DNA of 64,000 nt from Scolanthus callimorphus. Lineage: Eukaryota > Cnidaria > Anthozoa > Actiniaria > Edwardsiidae. The position numbers and the translations under genes were made by a program. The stretch lies in the NCBI GenBank assembly GCA_033964015.1, contig CM066919.1:29603459-29667458 (forward strand), in the 5' to 3' direction. A model generated the notes under the pieces. It was given only the letters and a program-made list of their open reading frames with translations. It had not been told where the DNA came from and did no database searches. Positions 12,801 through 23,959 of the stretch are shown here, in pieces. Position 1 is the stretch's first letter, and each line of letters opens with the position of its first letter.

Positions 12801-13072
12801 GAACCTAAATTGAACTATCATAATATGGCCTCCTCCTCTTCGCAGGTGCACCCTTAGCAGTTCCTTTACCGCTGGTCAGAATCACCTCGGCTTCGCATAA
12901 GGACTTGTCCGATGGGGAAGGGTCCCAGGGGAACCCTGCTCTTGCGTCATTCCGACCGCGTCCTCAACACATGATCACCATGTCCAGATACGGCTCGGCC
13001 AGGACGAGACGGAGGAGACTGGGCGACAGTCAAGACAAGATGGCTACAAACCCGGATGTCATTGTAAACTAG
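871..13072 (+). CDS. RGS22: RGS22-like protein with two RGS domains, 5' end missing
   Basis: RGS-domain protein; classical RGS domains speed GTP hydrolysis by G-alpha subunits, and RGS22-type proteins carry several such domains. Exons with GT-AG borders and matching phases: 871-951, 1843-2005, 2837-3003, 3305-3529, 3884-4045, 4173-4364, 5405-5640, 5943-6109, 6876-6971, 11145-11180, 11612-12303, 12846-13072 (stop TAG), about 810 codons. Exons 2-4 encode one RGS fold (FKQFLTKKHAKGIKDLMAW, then YFFGHDSPA and the aromatic/basic last helix). Exons 5-7 encode a second (CAEFKTFVALKGDTFENDVDFW, then YIFREAQMTVFRVLF). Exon 7 then runs into a charged coiled coil, and the C-terminus is a low-complexity Lys/Glu/Ser tail. 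The first coding exons lie left of the window. The 11612-12303 exon needs a one-base frame change near 11.80 kb to reach the final exon. The RGS call is strong; the RGS22 assignment rests on domain order. Confidence 0.8.
982..1233. mobile_element. MITE with CATAGAG ends
   Basis: Terminal inverted repeats: CATAGAGCGGTTTTCACATG at the left, and the reverse complement of CATAGAGTGGATTTCACATG at the right. The same ends recur at 21635-21782 and 22248-22807, so this is a repeated family in the window. It lies in an intron of the RGS22-like gene. Confidence 0.65.
2147..2444. mobile_element. degenerate Mutator-like MITE
   Basis: The left end is CATTCTCGAACCCAGAG followed by GCTCCCCGGCTCG. The right part is the inverted copy (CAGAGCCTCCCCGCGAGGTG ... 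GGGGAG), but its last bases are missing or changed. It is the same family as the intact copy at 4756-4975. It occupies the RGS22-like intron 2006-2836. Confidence 0.6.
2455..2660. mobile_element. MITE built of GCAAGCGCAA motifs
   Basis: Multiple direct and inverted copies of ACGCAAGCGCAA around GATTTACACT/GTGTAAATC motifs. It shares its composition and an internal ATTAATGTTGAT segment, inverted, with the element at 44974-45221. Confidence 0.5.
2662..2800. repeat. dispersed repeat with YY1-like AAGATGGCGGC sites
   Basis: Inverted CGCCGCCATCTT and AAGATGGCGGCG lie near each other, followed by a tail with CGCCATAAAAACA and CGCCTGCAAGTAGGCTA. Related blocks are at 22850-23030, 33340-33535, 48988-49233 and 49800-49900. 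Confidence 0.5.
4756..4975. mobile_element. intact Mutator-like MITE with 9-bp target duplication
   Basis: The ends are exact inverted repeats, CATTCTCGAACCCAGAG and its reverse complement. The element is flanked by perfect 9-bp direct repeats CCTGCCAAC (4747-4755 and 4976-4984). A 9-bp duplication is typical of Mutator-like elements. It is 220 bp with no coding capacity, and sits in the RGS22-like intron 4365-5404. Confidence 0.8.
5758..5871 (+). other. possible extra RGS22-like exon, phase conflict
   Basis: Between the exons ending at 5640 and starting at 5943 there is a coding-looking block. A good acceptor (pyrimidines then CAG) is followed by an open frame reading NLLQKFAQDIYYGKHRVSK and then a run of basic residues, with a donor-like GTGTAAGC after it. 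The frame is phase 0, whereas the previous exon ends in phase 2 and the next needs phase 2, so it cannot be joined as written. Skipping it gives a clean open frame. It may be an alternative exon, an exon disturbed by a base error, or chance. Confidence 0.35.
6333..6544. mobile_element. foldback MITE with perfect 49-bp arms
   Basis: Bases 6357-6405 and 6473-6521 are perfect reverse complements around a 67-base loop. Pairing continues imperfectly outward to about 6333 and 6544. Transcribed with the RGS22-like intron, it would form a long hairpin. Confidence 0.75.
7563..7817. mobile_element. foldback element with arms over 100 bp
   Basis: The arms 7563-7666 and 7715-7817 are reverse complements with only a few differences. 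A second, shorter inverted pair flanks it on the left (7207-7233 with 7492-7521, ACAGCTGTTTCAGGTAACACG). It lies in the RGS22-like intron, upstream of the nested GPCR. Confidence 0.7.
7830..9740. other. AT-rich intron DNA upstream of the GPCR
   Basis: I see no exon, tRNA or clear repeat here. It may hold regulatory DNA of the nested receptor gene, but no specific site other than the TATA box at 9752 can be supported. Confidence 0.3.
9752..9760 (+). promoter_or_regulatory. TATA box of the nested GPCR
   Basis: TATATATAG lies 57 bases before the GPCR ATG. With initiation about 25-30 bases downstream, this leaves a 5' leader of about 30 bases. It supports independent transcription of the receptor from inside the host intron. 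Confidence 0.5.
9817..10704 (+). CDS. intronless rhodopsin-family (class A) GPCR nested in RGS22-like intron
   Basis: A complete 295-residue seven-transmembrane receptor for the plasma membrane. Landmarks: an N-glycosylation site at N6, N42 in helix 1, the LSDLL motif with D70 in helix 2, the conserved Cys 96 before helix 3, DRF (123-125) in place of DRY, W151 in helix 4, a long basic third inner loop, and DPVVL (268-272) in place of NPxxY. Helix 6 lacks the usual CWxP. The second outer loop is very short, as in the melanocortin/adenosine/cannabinoid-type branch, but the ligand cannot be read from sequence. It has no introns and lies in sense orientation within the 6.97-11.14 kb intron of the RGS22-like gene, so it must use its own promoter; a TATA box lies just upstream. 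The ATG at 9817 is the first in frame and gives a normal short N-terminus. The C-terminal tail is short. Confidence 0.88.
   Translation: MEESSNETSSTACSLFYKVELIPEVIYIAITVLTAVVNIVLNSLVIVAILTTTTLRSPSYLLLCNLCLSDLLTALITQPIALAKTFYNMKKDPAMCHLDTRAIFVFYVLGGVALFSSVAISVDRFLAIRFYVGYHSTVTKFRTLLTIVAIWLLSSLGLLRFEGLFPLSIYSFCGCYISLVIIIICYRKCFKGIKMRVASREEQNSQSRHLELAKYKRVLITFIITSATLFLVYFLATCILLYIVITGTFFPIFEFIWWGSFYINCALDPVVLIVRIRDIRQACARLLGKLKMSAS
10715..10832 (+). repeat. short tandem duplication after the GPCR stop
   Basis: A block of about 55 bp beginning AGGAGCCCATCAACAGGAG is present twice in direct repeat immediately 3' of the GPCR stop codon, with small differences. It probably lies in the 3' untranslated region of the receptor mRNA. 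Confidence 0.6.
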
Positions 13073-13129
13073 CGCACAACCCATACCCGACGGCCATTGT
13101 GTTGCTACTTGGTTCTCCCAAGTAAGAGT

Positions 13130-13506
13130 GATAGGGGTGTTCGTTGGGACATCGGAAAATATACCCTAAAAAATACCAGAACTTAAAAAATCCCCTAAAA
13201 AATACCTTATAAAACAAAATGACCCCTAAAAAATATATACAATAAACCTTTTTTGTTATTGTTTATTGTTTCTCATCCCAAACATTTTTTTAGAGCTATA
13301 AATGAATGAAGAAAGCCAGAAACGTTTTGCTTGGTTTGTGACCCTTCCATTCATTTGCGTACCCCTAAAAATACCATTTATTAGTGAAAATCACCATGTT
13401 TCTCCGATACCCCCTAAAAAATATGGGAGAGTCGATTTTGACCCCTAAAAAATACGACGAGCACCCCTATCAAGTCGACATGTCAGAACCCCCCCCCCCC
13501 CCCCCG
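13130..13506. mobile_element. CCCCTAAAAAATAC-rich element ending in a C tract
   Basis: Repeated CCCCTAAAAAATA motifs, then a C run at 13490-13505. It is the same family as 28296-28748, 38085-38270 and 49256-49632, which carry the reverse motif TATTTTTTAGGGG between G-rich and C-rich ends. It follows the RGS22-like stop codon directly. Confidence 0.55.
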
Positions 13507-15846
13507 GGATATAGGGGATATAGCTATCGCAGATTTCGTTATGACAACGTTATGGCGCGTGCTGTGCCGTATCAGCGCCGTAAATGTATTGTGCCGCTAT
13601 GTCTAAGCATTCTGATTGGTTGATCAGTGATTTCACGTTATTTGATTGGTTGATAGGTTTCGTGCCGTGCCGTGCTTATTGTGTTCCGTGCCTTTACACA
13701 GTCATAAGAAATCTGCTCACCAGACCCTCTTTTCCTAAAAATCAATTTCCATAACAAAAAAAGAACAAGAAGAAAATGCACACGAAAACGAAGTGTCAGT
13801 TGATAATACTTCAGATACCTCATGTGTTCGTTACAATTTAGGAGGTCCGTATGTTTCACAGTGTAACGACGTGAATGGGATACTAAAGGTTATTTATTGA
13901 CTCCATGAGTACAGCAATTAAGTTATTTAATAAATTTGCAATGAGAATTTAAGCATTTGTCGTTCATTGGATCTGGTTTTCGTTCCAAGGGAAGCCATGC
14001 GACTGCATAGGCGCAAAAGGGCAAGGATCTGATTGGCTCGAATGGTTTGGAGGGCGGAACGGACAATCCCATGTTTCGAAAAGCGCGGCTTTCGATACAA
14101 CTGGAACTGGATTGACTAGTAATTACTAAGCCACCTGTTGACAACCAAACAACCTGCTACCAAGAATTTTATTCGCACACCCAAATTCAATTTTATTCCA
14201 TGATTGAACGTTTTACCAAACACAAATATATATATTTCCTATACAAAAAATATTTATCAAATAATCCACAAATATTGAAGAATGCAATTCCCATATTTCC
14301 TACTTTACCATTTCTAAACAAAAATAATTATGAACGATAAACTAAACTTTGACCACTTATTCGCTTTTCCCAATGGGAATAGAGTTTTGTGTCTTGTCTT
14401 TTTCTCTTTTTCCATTTAGTTCCACAACGCAAGTTCTTCGTGAAGGCATTGAGCATCTGTGTGATCTCTAGGCGTTGTTTCATTGTTCTTTCTCAGCAGG
14501 GCATGCTTTAGGTAACATATAAAACTCCTTAAAAGCTTCCAGAATATTTACTTGTAGTCATTAGAGAAATATCCCCATGGATAAGACGAATGTACAATTC
14601 CTTTGTCATTTCCACCATGGAGTTTAGTTCAAGAATACGTGCACAAACTTGGGAGGCTCATTGAGTGCGCGTCAGCTGTCACAATTTGTAGCGTCATTCA
14701 TATCAAACTCTGTCCTTTCCCTTCGCATAATAAATAGTGCAACTAGATTCCTTCTTGCCGTCTCTTGCCTCAGAGCTTTTCTTCCAAGATCGAACTCTAC
14801 TCGGGAATGACAGTTCTGTCTGTTCACATGGGATACCAAGACGCAACCCAGCTGAGAGCTGCTGTAGCGAACATGGCAACCGTCCCGAACACTATTATTA
14901 CAACGCCAATAACTCCCATCCCTGTCCAAGTTTAGGAACACTAACGGAGCAAGGATAGACAACTATGGTCACGTTTCTTGTTTTACACATTCACCTTTCC
15001 TTGAGATAAGCCAAGCTTGCATTGATACTTGAATTTGTAGAGCGCTGTATCACTTTAGCATAAGAGCCGTGCGGCTTGTCACTTCTTTTCGGCATCGGTT
15101 GGTTGGACGCCTTTGGTTTGTGTTTTGACGCATGCGCAGATGTCCCGCGTTTGTGTTTCAAGAAGAGCAAGCTAAAAAATCGCTCATTGCTATGCATTAG
15201 GGACGAGTTTTATATTTTTAAGTGTTCATTTTAACAGTTTCACTGAAAGCACTCGAATTAATATGTATACAGTTTTTCTTCAATGATTTTTGTGTTCGTG
15301 AACTTCCCAGAGATTTTCTTCAAAAAGGGGCCGGGATTTCGATTATATAATTACGTTTTTCTTTAATTTGTAAGAAAGCAAAAAAGACTTCAGCCTTGCA
15401 TTACCTATAACATTTTTTAAGCAAATTAACTTTGTAAAATTTACTATTTCTTTTCTATTTTTGCAAACAGGCTCAGAGTTCTTAGTGAAAATGCTTGAGA
15501 TCACACAAATGAACATTTTTCGTCACATTTTATATTTTTACTACTGTGTAATATTTCGATTTTGTCAACACGAGCTGATTAGAAAGTGCCAACATGTTTA
15601 GTGGGTTATTTCAAAAACGGCCCAAAAAGAACTAAAAGACGAATCAAACTGGCCTCCTTCGCAGGCAGCTATGGGCAGATAGCGCTGAGAGGGTTTGAGC
15701 ATCAGGAGACCAAGACTGATTTTTTCCCTTTTTTTTTTTGTTCCTTTCATTCTTCTTGTGGAGGAGGGTAGCTAGTCTAGCACCAACTGATCTTTTGCAT
15801 TTTCAAATAAGCTTCCTTAGAGGGACATGCTCGATCCTCTCGCCTC

Positions 15847-15847
<1 letters not shown>

Positions 15848-15893
<46 letters not shown>
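15848..15893. repeat. TAA microsatellite
   Basis: About 15 uninterrupted TAA units. Confidence 0.95.
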
Positions 15894-15894
<1 letters not shown>

Positions 15895-18715
15895 GTTTAT
15901 TAGCATTCCAACAAAGAGGCTCTTCTATGCTAATAATCTATACTAAATGAACTATACTTATGAACTATACTACTGAACTAGAGTGATAAAAATACTAATA
16001 CAAACTATTAATAAAAACTACTGATAATAAACAAATTGGTGGCGGTTCTCTGGTAAGACTAAGCTAATCTCATTTTAGCCTTATCATTAAAAAATGTCCT
16101 AGCATTACGCTTAAAATTGAGAACTCTTTGGCCTCTCTTGTAGCGGACGGTAACGAATTAAAAATCTGAGAGGCGTTGTACCCGAAGGTGCCTTGAGTGT
16201 GCGCAGTGCTGAGTTTAAAAACACTACTTGATCTTAATAGGGTAGGGTCTTAGGGTTGCTGCGCAGATCCATGTTTGCTTCACTTTTCAAAGCCACGATT
16301 TTCGGTGTCTGAAACTGAAACAGTTAATTTGCGCGCACTAATATTCCACTTTCGCTCGTGTCCACGTTGTTCTATCGTTTTCAGGTTTATCTTTATCAGG
16401 TTTTTTTAAAATTCGAATTCGGACTACGTTCTATAGTCCAGCATAAAACAAAGTCATAAATTCCTTTGTCGAATTACATCGAGGCACGTACAGACCATCA
16501 TCCAAAGACTGGAAAACCACTTGATCACCACAGGATCATCTCAGCTCTAATCGCCGCAATATTGACGCGCGTTCTTTCTCATTCCTCGCCTCATATTGCC
16601 ACGGATACTATCTCTGCTTATAGTGCCAATAGTTTTATCTGCCTAATGCGTATCTTCTAGACTGAATGAATTTTGAAAGGTCAGCGCAAGGATTGTGAAA
16701 TAATGCAAAAATCACACACGCTAGATGCCTGGTTCTTGCTTGATTGAACTGCTTGATTCTCGTTTATTCGTGGATTATTCTTGGCTGTTCAGAATGGCAT
16801 GGCGATTTCGAAGGTGAGTGACCGAACTTTTCGATAAAAGGTTCAAACTCAGTATATGATAATTTTCAGATGAACATTTTCTAGAGGTTGTGGCTACCGC
16901 TATCGCGCAACGATAGAAGACAAAGTACTGACTTTCATTGCAACAAGTTGGGACAAAGTTAATGCACGATGAAATAATTGTGCGGGAACCCGCGAGACAT
17001 GATTCGCGTGCACATAAGTTACGCATTCGGCTCTCGTGATGCGCGCAAAATATCAAACTCGAGTATGAACGTCGGAACAGTCCCTTGCAAATAGGCTGAA
17101 TAAAGAAGTACGGTTTGAGCGATAAAATTCGATGTCAAAGAAAGACCTTTGATCTTAGAACACATTCAAAACGTTCCACAGGTAGCCCATGAACAGCTGT
17201 AGCTTGTCAAGCCACAGGCATCCCAGAAATATTGCAGAACTAAACAAAATGGCGGACGTGGCTTCGTAGTTTCGTCGACAGTTTCGCCCTCCAAATTTTT
17301 CGATCTCAGTTCTTCTTCTACCATCTCTAGTTGAAACAAGGAGTCTTTGCTTTATGTTTTGGAATTCAGACTTTATAATAATGAGGTCTAACGAAAATTC
17401 GAGTGATTTTAAAACGACTATTAACGAAGAAATGGAACGGATCGCTTTTGGGAATCACATGAAAACCGAAATCAGGTGGCTAACGTACGGAACTCTTTGA
17501 TCAAACTCTGATATGATTTATACTCCACATGTCTCATGACTTATTCATATCCCGTTTTGCCTTTGTGCAATTCAAACGATAAAGCAGGGGGCATAGGAAC
17601 CAGCTGAGTTCATACATCATCTGATTCTTGCGTCGTTCGAGGCCTTCCGGCTACTGTACTCTGAGCACTTTATTATTTATCCTACAATTTCTCACATCAT
17701 TCGAGTTCAGGCTCAAAGGTAAGTATACACACGTTCCGATCACATTGAATAATATATCTGACTTCTTTTCGCAAAGTTTATTTCTCTTATCTGATGTATG
17801 TGTGTGTTGCATTGCCCTTTACTATTCCAAAGTAAACTAAACATGGACATGATTATGAAATGTTAAAGTTAAGTAATTTGCTCTTCGGAGCGCGACCGAT
17901 TTTCACTACATAACATGTTCTGAATTGGAAAAAAGATACCTTGTACTCATAAATTAAAATGCGATTTAGGATTTCATTAACTTTTGCAGAGACCCACTAG
18001 ATACTTCAATGTACTCCACCCTTAGAAAGTCTGATAATGAGCATGTTGAACATACAATTTCCTAGACTAGAGTGGTGATATATAGGATAGTTTATACCAG
18101 CCTATGTTGGTAGGACTTCTTATACATTTTTGGAATACTTTGAATTGTTAGAAATCAAGCATTATCCCCACCTTTAGCTTTAGAAGCATAATTGAAATTT
18201 CTTTGTTGTTATTATGTTAACACTATAATACAATGTTTTGTCCCAGTTGTCCTATTTCAATAAATATAACGGAAGCAAACTTATTAATGGATGTTTTTGG
18301 GGCATTCTTTTCAGCCCTTGTTCAATATTTTTTCTTGTCTATGAATTAATTTGCAATTTAATCATGGTAATCAGGCTTATAATTAGAGGCAAGGTTACGG
18401 GGCTGTCATCTTTTCTTTTCCTGTCATTATTAGAAAAGGAAGTCTAACATTTTGAAAAAGAATATTGCTAATAAGAAGATTGTGACCCTCCCCCATAAGT
18501 CATCTCCTATTCCTGTTCCAAATGTAACAAATAAGTGCTCTAATTTCAGAGTTCTAACCTGTGTACACTTCACTTATTATTTCATAAGCTTCCTGTTGTT
18601 TGAATCATGATCAATTGAATTAAAAATAAAAAGCTTCCTCATGGGTGTGTTGTATACCAAAGGTGAACGCCAAAATGAAACAAAAGAAGGCATTTTCAAT
18701 AGCCTAAGGATTCCT

Positions 18716-19371
18716 TTAAGGTATGAGTATACCTTTGAAGGGTGTCGCGGGAAAAAATTTCGTAACGCGTCACAATTTACACCACAAATGTCGTTCATAT
18801 CTCATTTTAAAGCTAAAAAGTTGGGCTATCTGATGAATAACTTTGTTTTCATAATATTGTACATTAACATATATTTGTTTAGCTCTAAAGTACCGACTTT
18901 CTTGAAAAAGTTCCAGCTTCTTCCAATTAAATTGCACAGCTCCAAATTTAAGCAAAATCTTTTCTTTAGAAGGTGATCTAAAAAGGGTGTGCGGGATTTT
19001 TGATTTTCCTTTCAAAACATATGTTATGCTAATTTTTGTGTTAGCATTGCCAAAAATATATCGATTTTCAACCTGTTTTACGTGATATTTCCGCAAATAT
19101 GTAAAATATCAATAATCCCGCACACCTTTTTTCAGATCGCCCTCTAAGGAATACATTTTGCGGAAATCTGGAGCTTTTCCTTGAAGCACAAAACGACGAC
19201 AACGATTCATCAAAGTAACGTTGCATATAAATATACCACTTAGTAAGAAAGGCTGTTCCACAAGCTTTAAAACGATATATAAATGGCCCTTGTAGTGTAG
19301 ATAATGACGCGACAGTGATTTTTTTTCGCGAAAATTTGACATCCCTCGTGCAAAGGTATACTCATACCTTA
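18716..19371. mobile_element. nested inverted-repeat element
   Basis: Outer arms: TTAAGGTATGAGTATACCTT at 18716 and its inverse ending at 19371. A second inverted pair lies inside (18963-19005 with 19104-19148, around TGTGCGGGATT). It is non-coding and looks like a non-autonomous DNA transposon upstream of the two-LIM gene. Confidence 0.6.
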
Positions 19372-19622
19372 ATGCAAAGTAATTTGACCCTCCCATTCCA
19401 AATGTCCTTGAAAAAAATGTGGCAGTCCTCAATTTGAATTGAAAAATTTAGGCCCTTCTTTCCAAAATAATAGCCTATGATTTTTGTATTTAACTATTTC
19501 AAGACACAAAATATATTTTTCTTTTATTTGTAATTTTAGTATCTATGTCAAATCAGCCTTACTATTTCTGTGAGGAGAGTATTTTTCTCTGAAATGATTT
19601 TTCTACATTCCACAGGTATCCT

Positions 19623-22195
19623 ATGAGTACTGAAAGGTGTGGTCGGTGTGGGGGTCCTGTGTATTTTGCTGAAAAAGCTATTGCAAATGGAAGAAGTTGG
19701 CATAAGCAATGCCTTACCTGTAGGGAGTGCAGGAAGCGTTTGGACAGCACATGTCTTTGTAACAGGGAAGGTGAGTCTTTTAGAGAGAAGTCAAGGACTT
19801 CATAGGATTTTTTTTTTAGTTGCATTTGATATGAGACAATAAACAGAGGTACTGTCTCTCCTTCCACCACACCTAACCAGTATATGGGGGACATGAAACT
19901 TACTACAGAACTTACTACCCCTATGATGCATAATCCCACTCATGGTTGCAAACTGCAGTATCAAATTGCAGTCTGCATCTTAGAGATCAGACATCTCACA
20001 ACTGTAAATCTCATTTGATGATATACATATATTAATTTGCAGTATACAAGTGCTAACATTTCATGTTTTTCCTTTCATTTACCAAGAATTTTAATTCCCT
20101 CTTATAAACACTTTTTTCTGCTAGATGAGATCTATTGCAAGGCGTGCTATAACAAGTCCTTTGGACCAAAAGGGTATGGCTATGGGATGGGAGCTGGGAC
20201 ACTAAGCATGGTCTCAGGATCTAAAAGTGAAACCAAATCCACAGCCCCTCTGGCTCCAGTTATTCATCACTCTGGTCAACGTGTGAAAGGGGGCTGTCCA
20301 CGCTGTGGAGCTTCTGTATACTTGGCTGAGAAAGTGACCAGTGCTGGCCAGGTAATAATAATAATATCCTCACTGTATGTCAATTTATGTAGCTGAAATT
20401 ATATATAACCTCTTAAAGGAGATTGCAAATTACCATCATGAGAATGAAGTTTTAAAAACAAAAAATTGTATCAAATCTTTTGTCTGAGAGGCTATGTAAT
20501 AGATGTCTGTGGGGAGGTATGGTTGATAGACCCACTCTCTCAGATCAGGGCGTAGCTAAGGGGGTCCTTAGGTGCATGTGGATCCCACCAGGCTTTCTGA
20601 GTAGGCTCGAGTCGATTGTGCTAGTAAAACTGGCATATAATGCTAGTAGCACTACTCGTTTTTTATCCAAATTATGCTCAAATTATGCTCGTTTTTCAAA
20701 ATTATGCTACTTTTTTTTCAATATTATGCTTGACAAAAAATGGGCAAAACAGTAAGAAAGGTGAGTTTTATTAACCTTTTATATTAATAAATCTCTTAGA
20801 TGAGATAAGTAATACTGTGCGGGCTGCTTTAGTGGTTTTAAGTATCCGATCTCTAGCACTGTCAGCTCTTTTGGGTCCTTGCAAGACCTGAAAGTTCTCG
20901 GGCTCTGCTTCGGGGGTGGAGGACGCCATTTTGTCACGTTGTCACACCTATGAGAGTAGGTTTTCTAGACTTCCGGTTCCGGTTCTTCCCAACAAAAAAC
21001 TAAAAAAATATTCCAACTAGGCCCTAGAGATCGCCGACCGTTTATTTGGAGAGCTTTTTTTATGTCTGAAGTCAATTTATCATTTACGATAAGGGATATT
21101 TGAGCGTGTTTTTAGCACTTCCGGTCTTCAAAATACAAATTATGCTAGCATTGCTTTTTGACAAAAAATCTAAAAATTATGCTCGTTTTGACAAATTATG
21201 CCAAAAATTATGCTAGCACAATCGACTCGAGCCTATTTCTGAGGCCACCCTCTCATGGAGTGAGTCCAACTCTACTGTAAGTCTGTTATATTAACATACT
21301 CACTAACTTATCATGACTGTTGTGTTTAGAATTGGCACAAATCTTGCTTCAAATGTGCCTGTTGTAAGATGATGCTCCAAACTACCACTGTATGTGACCA
21401 TCATGGGGAAATCTATTGCAGAGGTAAGTTTCTGTTAGTCAGGGAACGACAGTTACAATAACGTCAGTGGTGGATGTGGACCCCTTGAAGGGGGTGGCCA
21501 GTACAAAGGATATACTACAGATTTCAAACCAAGGGGGAAATCTAAAGGCTATCACAGAAATATGCGAAAAAGGGGTAGCCACCCCCCCCCCCCCCGATCT
21601 ACCCCTGAAGGTGATATTATGTAATACTTCTACCATAGAGCGGATTTCAAATGACTGCCGTGAGTAATTCGCAATTACTTTGTAATTACTCCTATAGGTT
21701 TATTCAGGAGCCTGGTTTTATTCAGAATTTGTGTAATCACTTTGCTATTGGTTTCACTACAGTCATATGAAATTTGCTCTATTAGGCAAGTCCAGCTTAG
21801 CTAGTGACAGGCATGTTGGTTTTCAGTTGGGATCTCAAACCGATAGAGATCGGCTGAATTTCACCAACTCAGTCATTAACACACCTGCCTGTAACTCTGG
21901 CAGGCCCCCCACCCCCCTCCAGTGTCGGATCCAGGGGGGTGCTTTGGGTGCGGACGCACCACCTTTTGTGATACAAAAATGGTTTAAATCGGTAAAATGT
22001 CGGCCTAAAGAGAAGACTTTAAGCAGCTCCAATGAGTCATCAAACATTTTGAGCAGTTGATAGCATGCCTTCCCTACCCCTAATTAGCTAACTTACTCCA
22101 TTTCGTTATTCTTCCCAGCGTGCTACACCAGAGACTTTGGCCCAAAAGGATATGGTTACGGTCAGGGGGCAGGCGCACTTACTCTGACGGAGTGA
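19623..22195 (+). CDS. CSRP: two-LIM cysteine- and glycine-rich protein (CRP/CSRP type)
   Basis: CRP/MLP proteins bind alpha-actinin, zyxin and actin bundles and act in muscle and the cytoskeleton. Exons 19623-19770, 20125-20351, 21330-21423 and 22119-22195, phases consistent, give 181 residues. LIM1 runs from CGRCGGPVYFAEKA through WHKQCLTCREC to YCKACY. LIM2 runs from CPRCGASVYLAEK through WHKSCFKCACC to YCRACY. Each is followed by the family's glycine-rich signature, [12 protein letters not shown] and [12 protein letters not shown]. All eight zinc ligands are present in each LIM. Vertebrate CRPs are about 190 residues, so the length is normal. The coding exon begins at an acceptor six bases before the ATG, so an untranslated exon lies upstream. 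It is the first of four tandem LIM genes. Confidence 0.9.
20602..21235. mobile_element. hAT-like MITE with 8-bp target duplication
   Basis: Ends TAGGCTCGAGTCGATTGTGC and its reverse complement, flanked by perfect 8-bp repeats TTTCTGAG (20594-20601, 21236-21243). The interior has clusters of AATTATGCT. The 634-bp element lies in intron 2 of the two-LIM gene. Confidence 0.8.
21635..21782. mobile_element. short CATAGAG-family MITE
   Basis: Inverted ends ATAGAGCGGATTTCAAATGA and its counterpart ATATGAAATTTGCTCTAT. It lies in intron 3 of the two-LIM gene and belongs to the family at 982-1233 and 22248-22807. Confidence 0.6.
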
Positions 22196-22247
22196 ATCGC
22201 ACCTTATTCATGATTCGTATACACCCGTCAAAAAAGGCAGCAGATGG

Positions 22248-22807
22248 TAGAGCAAATTTCGTATGATTATGAAAAGTGCCCGCGATAAACTTGTGCCGTG
22301 ACGCGACGAAGCGATTTCACTGGCTCTCGTTCTAAAGCTACGACTGAAATAGGATACATATAGCGCGCAACATTTGTGTCCTGCATGTTTCCCCGAGTGG
22401 CTAAACTAGGAAAGATCGCACGTTTGTCTCGGATACATAAAATGTTTCTTGTCTTCTTTGTCAGCAATGTCAACAATTTTTCTCGCGTGGCTAAACCGGA
22501 AACATGAAGGAAACATGTGTCCGGCCACAATGTTGCACGTTACATGTGTCCTAGTTTAGCCAGAGCTTTTACGATCGTAATTTTCTGCCGCGACCATGCA
22601 ATTTGATTGGCCGTCCTGATTTGCCGTGCCTTGACACGACAATGCAATCTGATTGGTTGTCCATGATTTGTCGTGTTAGCTGATGGAAGGCCATGTCGAT
22701 GCCATGAGGAGGAGAAGGCGAAGTTCCGTACCTACACAGCAGGACAGGTTCCGTGCCGCGCCGCGCCGTGCCGCGGCACTTTTCACAGTCATACGAAATC
22801 TGCTCTA
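22248..22807. mobile_element. longer CATAGAG-family MITE
   Basis: Inverted ends TAGAGCAAATTTCGTATGAT and ATACGAAATCTGCTCTA, each extended by a GAAAAGTG/CACTTTTC motif. It begins about 50 bases after the two-LIM stop codon, so it may form part of that gene's 3' end. Confidence 0.65.
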
Positions 22808-23959
22808 TTTTTACCGCGGAAAACCCTACGAGGTTCGTGATCTCGGTCGCCATCTTGGATTTAGAACGCGCGGTCTTGTGGTGAGCGCAAAAATCAAAGG
22901 AGAGAGGAGGGGGAGAGAAAAAACCGCGCCCCTAGATCGCCCGTTCAGTGTGCGATCGCTAACTCCCGGGTTTTTCGCCATAAAAACAACCGTCCACTGC
23001 CTACAAGCAGACTACATATTTCGTATGTCGCGGTATGGTTATGAAAAGTGCTTTACCCGCCGATATGCTCTAAGTTATACGTGTTTGGAAATTTGAACTA
23101 CGAAAAGAGTTTTTGTCACTTTTTTATGTAACGACTAAATGTAATTAGAATGGCCAAAACACTTTTCCGAAAATCTATGAGGAAGAGCTTTTCGATCTTT
23201 CGAAAACCTCAACCTTTTAGAATAGGCCACAGCTTGAATTAGTATCTGAAATATATGTATCGCCGCAATACCCATTTTCGTGTGAGTATCTATAAATATC
23301 AGGGATAGATTCCCTATTCCCACTGGGGACCAGCAGTACGTATATAAGATATCAACTCATTAACATACTCAGTCAGTTGGTTGAGAACGAGCGCCCGTCT
23401 ATAGACGTTCCTCCAGTTCGACTCAAGTCTGCACTCTACTCTTCACAAGACTTCGCAACCTACTTCTACAATTAAAATTTACTTGTTCTCGTCGTCTCCT
23501 CTCATCTCTTCCCGTTATCAACACTCAAGTTATTTATTTCTACTGGCGTCGTCTGCACTTCAACTTCAAGAACGTGTTCCTGTCGCAATCTCCGTTCAAG
23601 CCTGACTCGCCACCCTTTCTGAAGCGTCTACGAAGGAACACCATTGCCTGCTGTCTCTTCAATTCTACTTCCCCATCCGTCTCAAGTCCATCCATCTCAA
23701 GATAAACCTTGGGTATATCCGACAGATTCGGTATTTAATTTCGTTGTTGGCGTTTCATTTTTGCATTCTTAATGTATTGTTTGCTTTGGTTTCCAGCTTG
23801 GAAGTTCTGATTCCTTTAACTCTCGGCAACCGAACTAGAAAGCCCGGACACATATTCTCCCTATATTCAAAGATGTAATGTGAGTATTCGGTTGCCCTTA
23901 ATTATTTTCCCACGTTGCTTTCTCGTCGGTTCAGGTATTTTTCTTAGCATGTGCTCGGC

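Larger units (their letters stand above)
13510..19600. other. intergenic stretch without a recognised gene
   Basis: No conserved protein or RNA gene was recognised. It contains part-copies of the CATAGAG MITE family near 13690, a TAA microsatellite, and an inverted-repeat element at 18716-19371. A candidate untranslated first exon for the two-LIM gene ends at a good donor (GCTCAAAG then GTAAGT, about 17718), but this is only a guess from splice-site quality. Confidence 0.4.

Noticed and set aside
14672..14962. 96-codon minus-strand frame and an overlapping plus-strand frame
   Set aside because: No recognisable motif, no splice context and no neighbouring exon. Could be a decayed element, but I cannot support a gene.
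16775..17056. 93-codon minus-strand frame
   Set aside because: No domain, no splice sites, composition like surrounding non-coding DNA.
17384..17482. Small plus-strand frame starting MRSNENSSDFKTTINEE
   Set aside because: Coding-like for about 30 codons and followed by a possible donor, but no partner exon was found and there is no homology I recognise.
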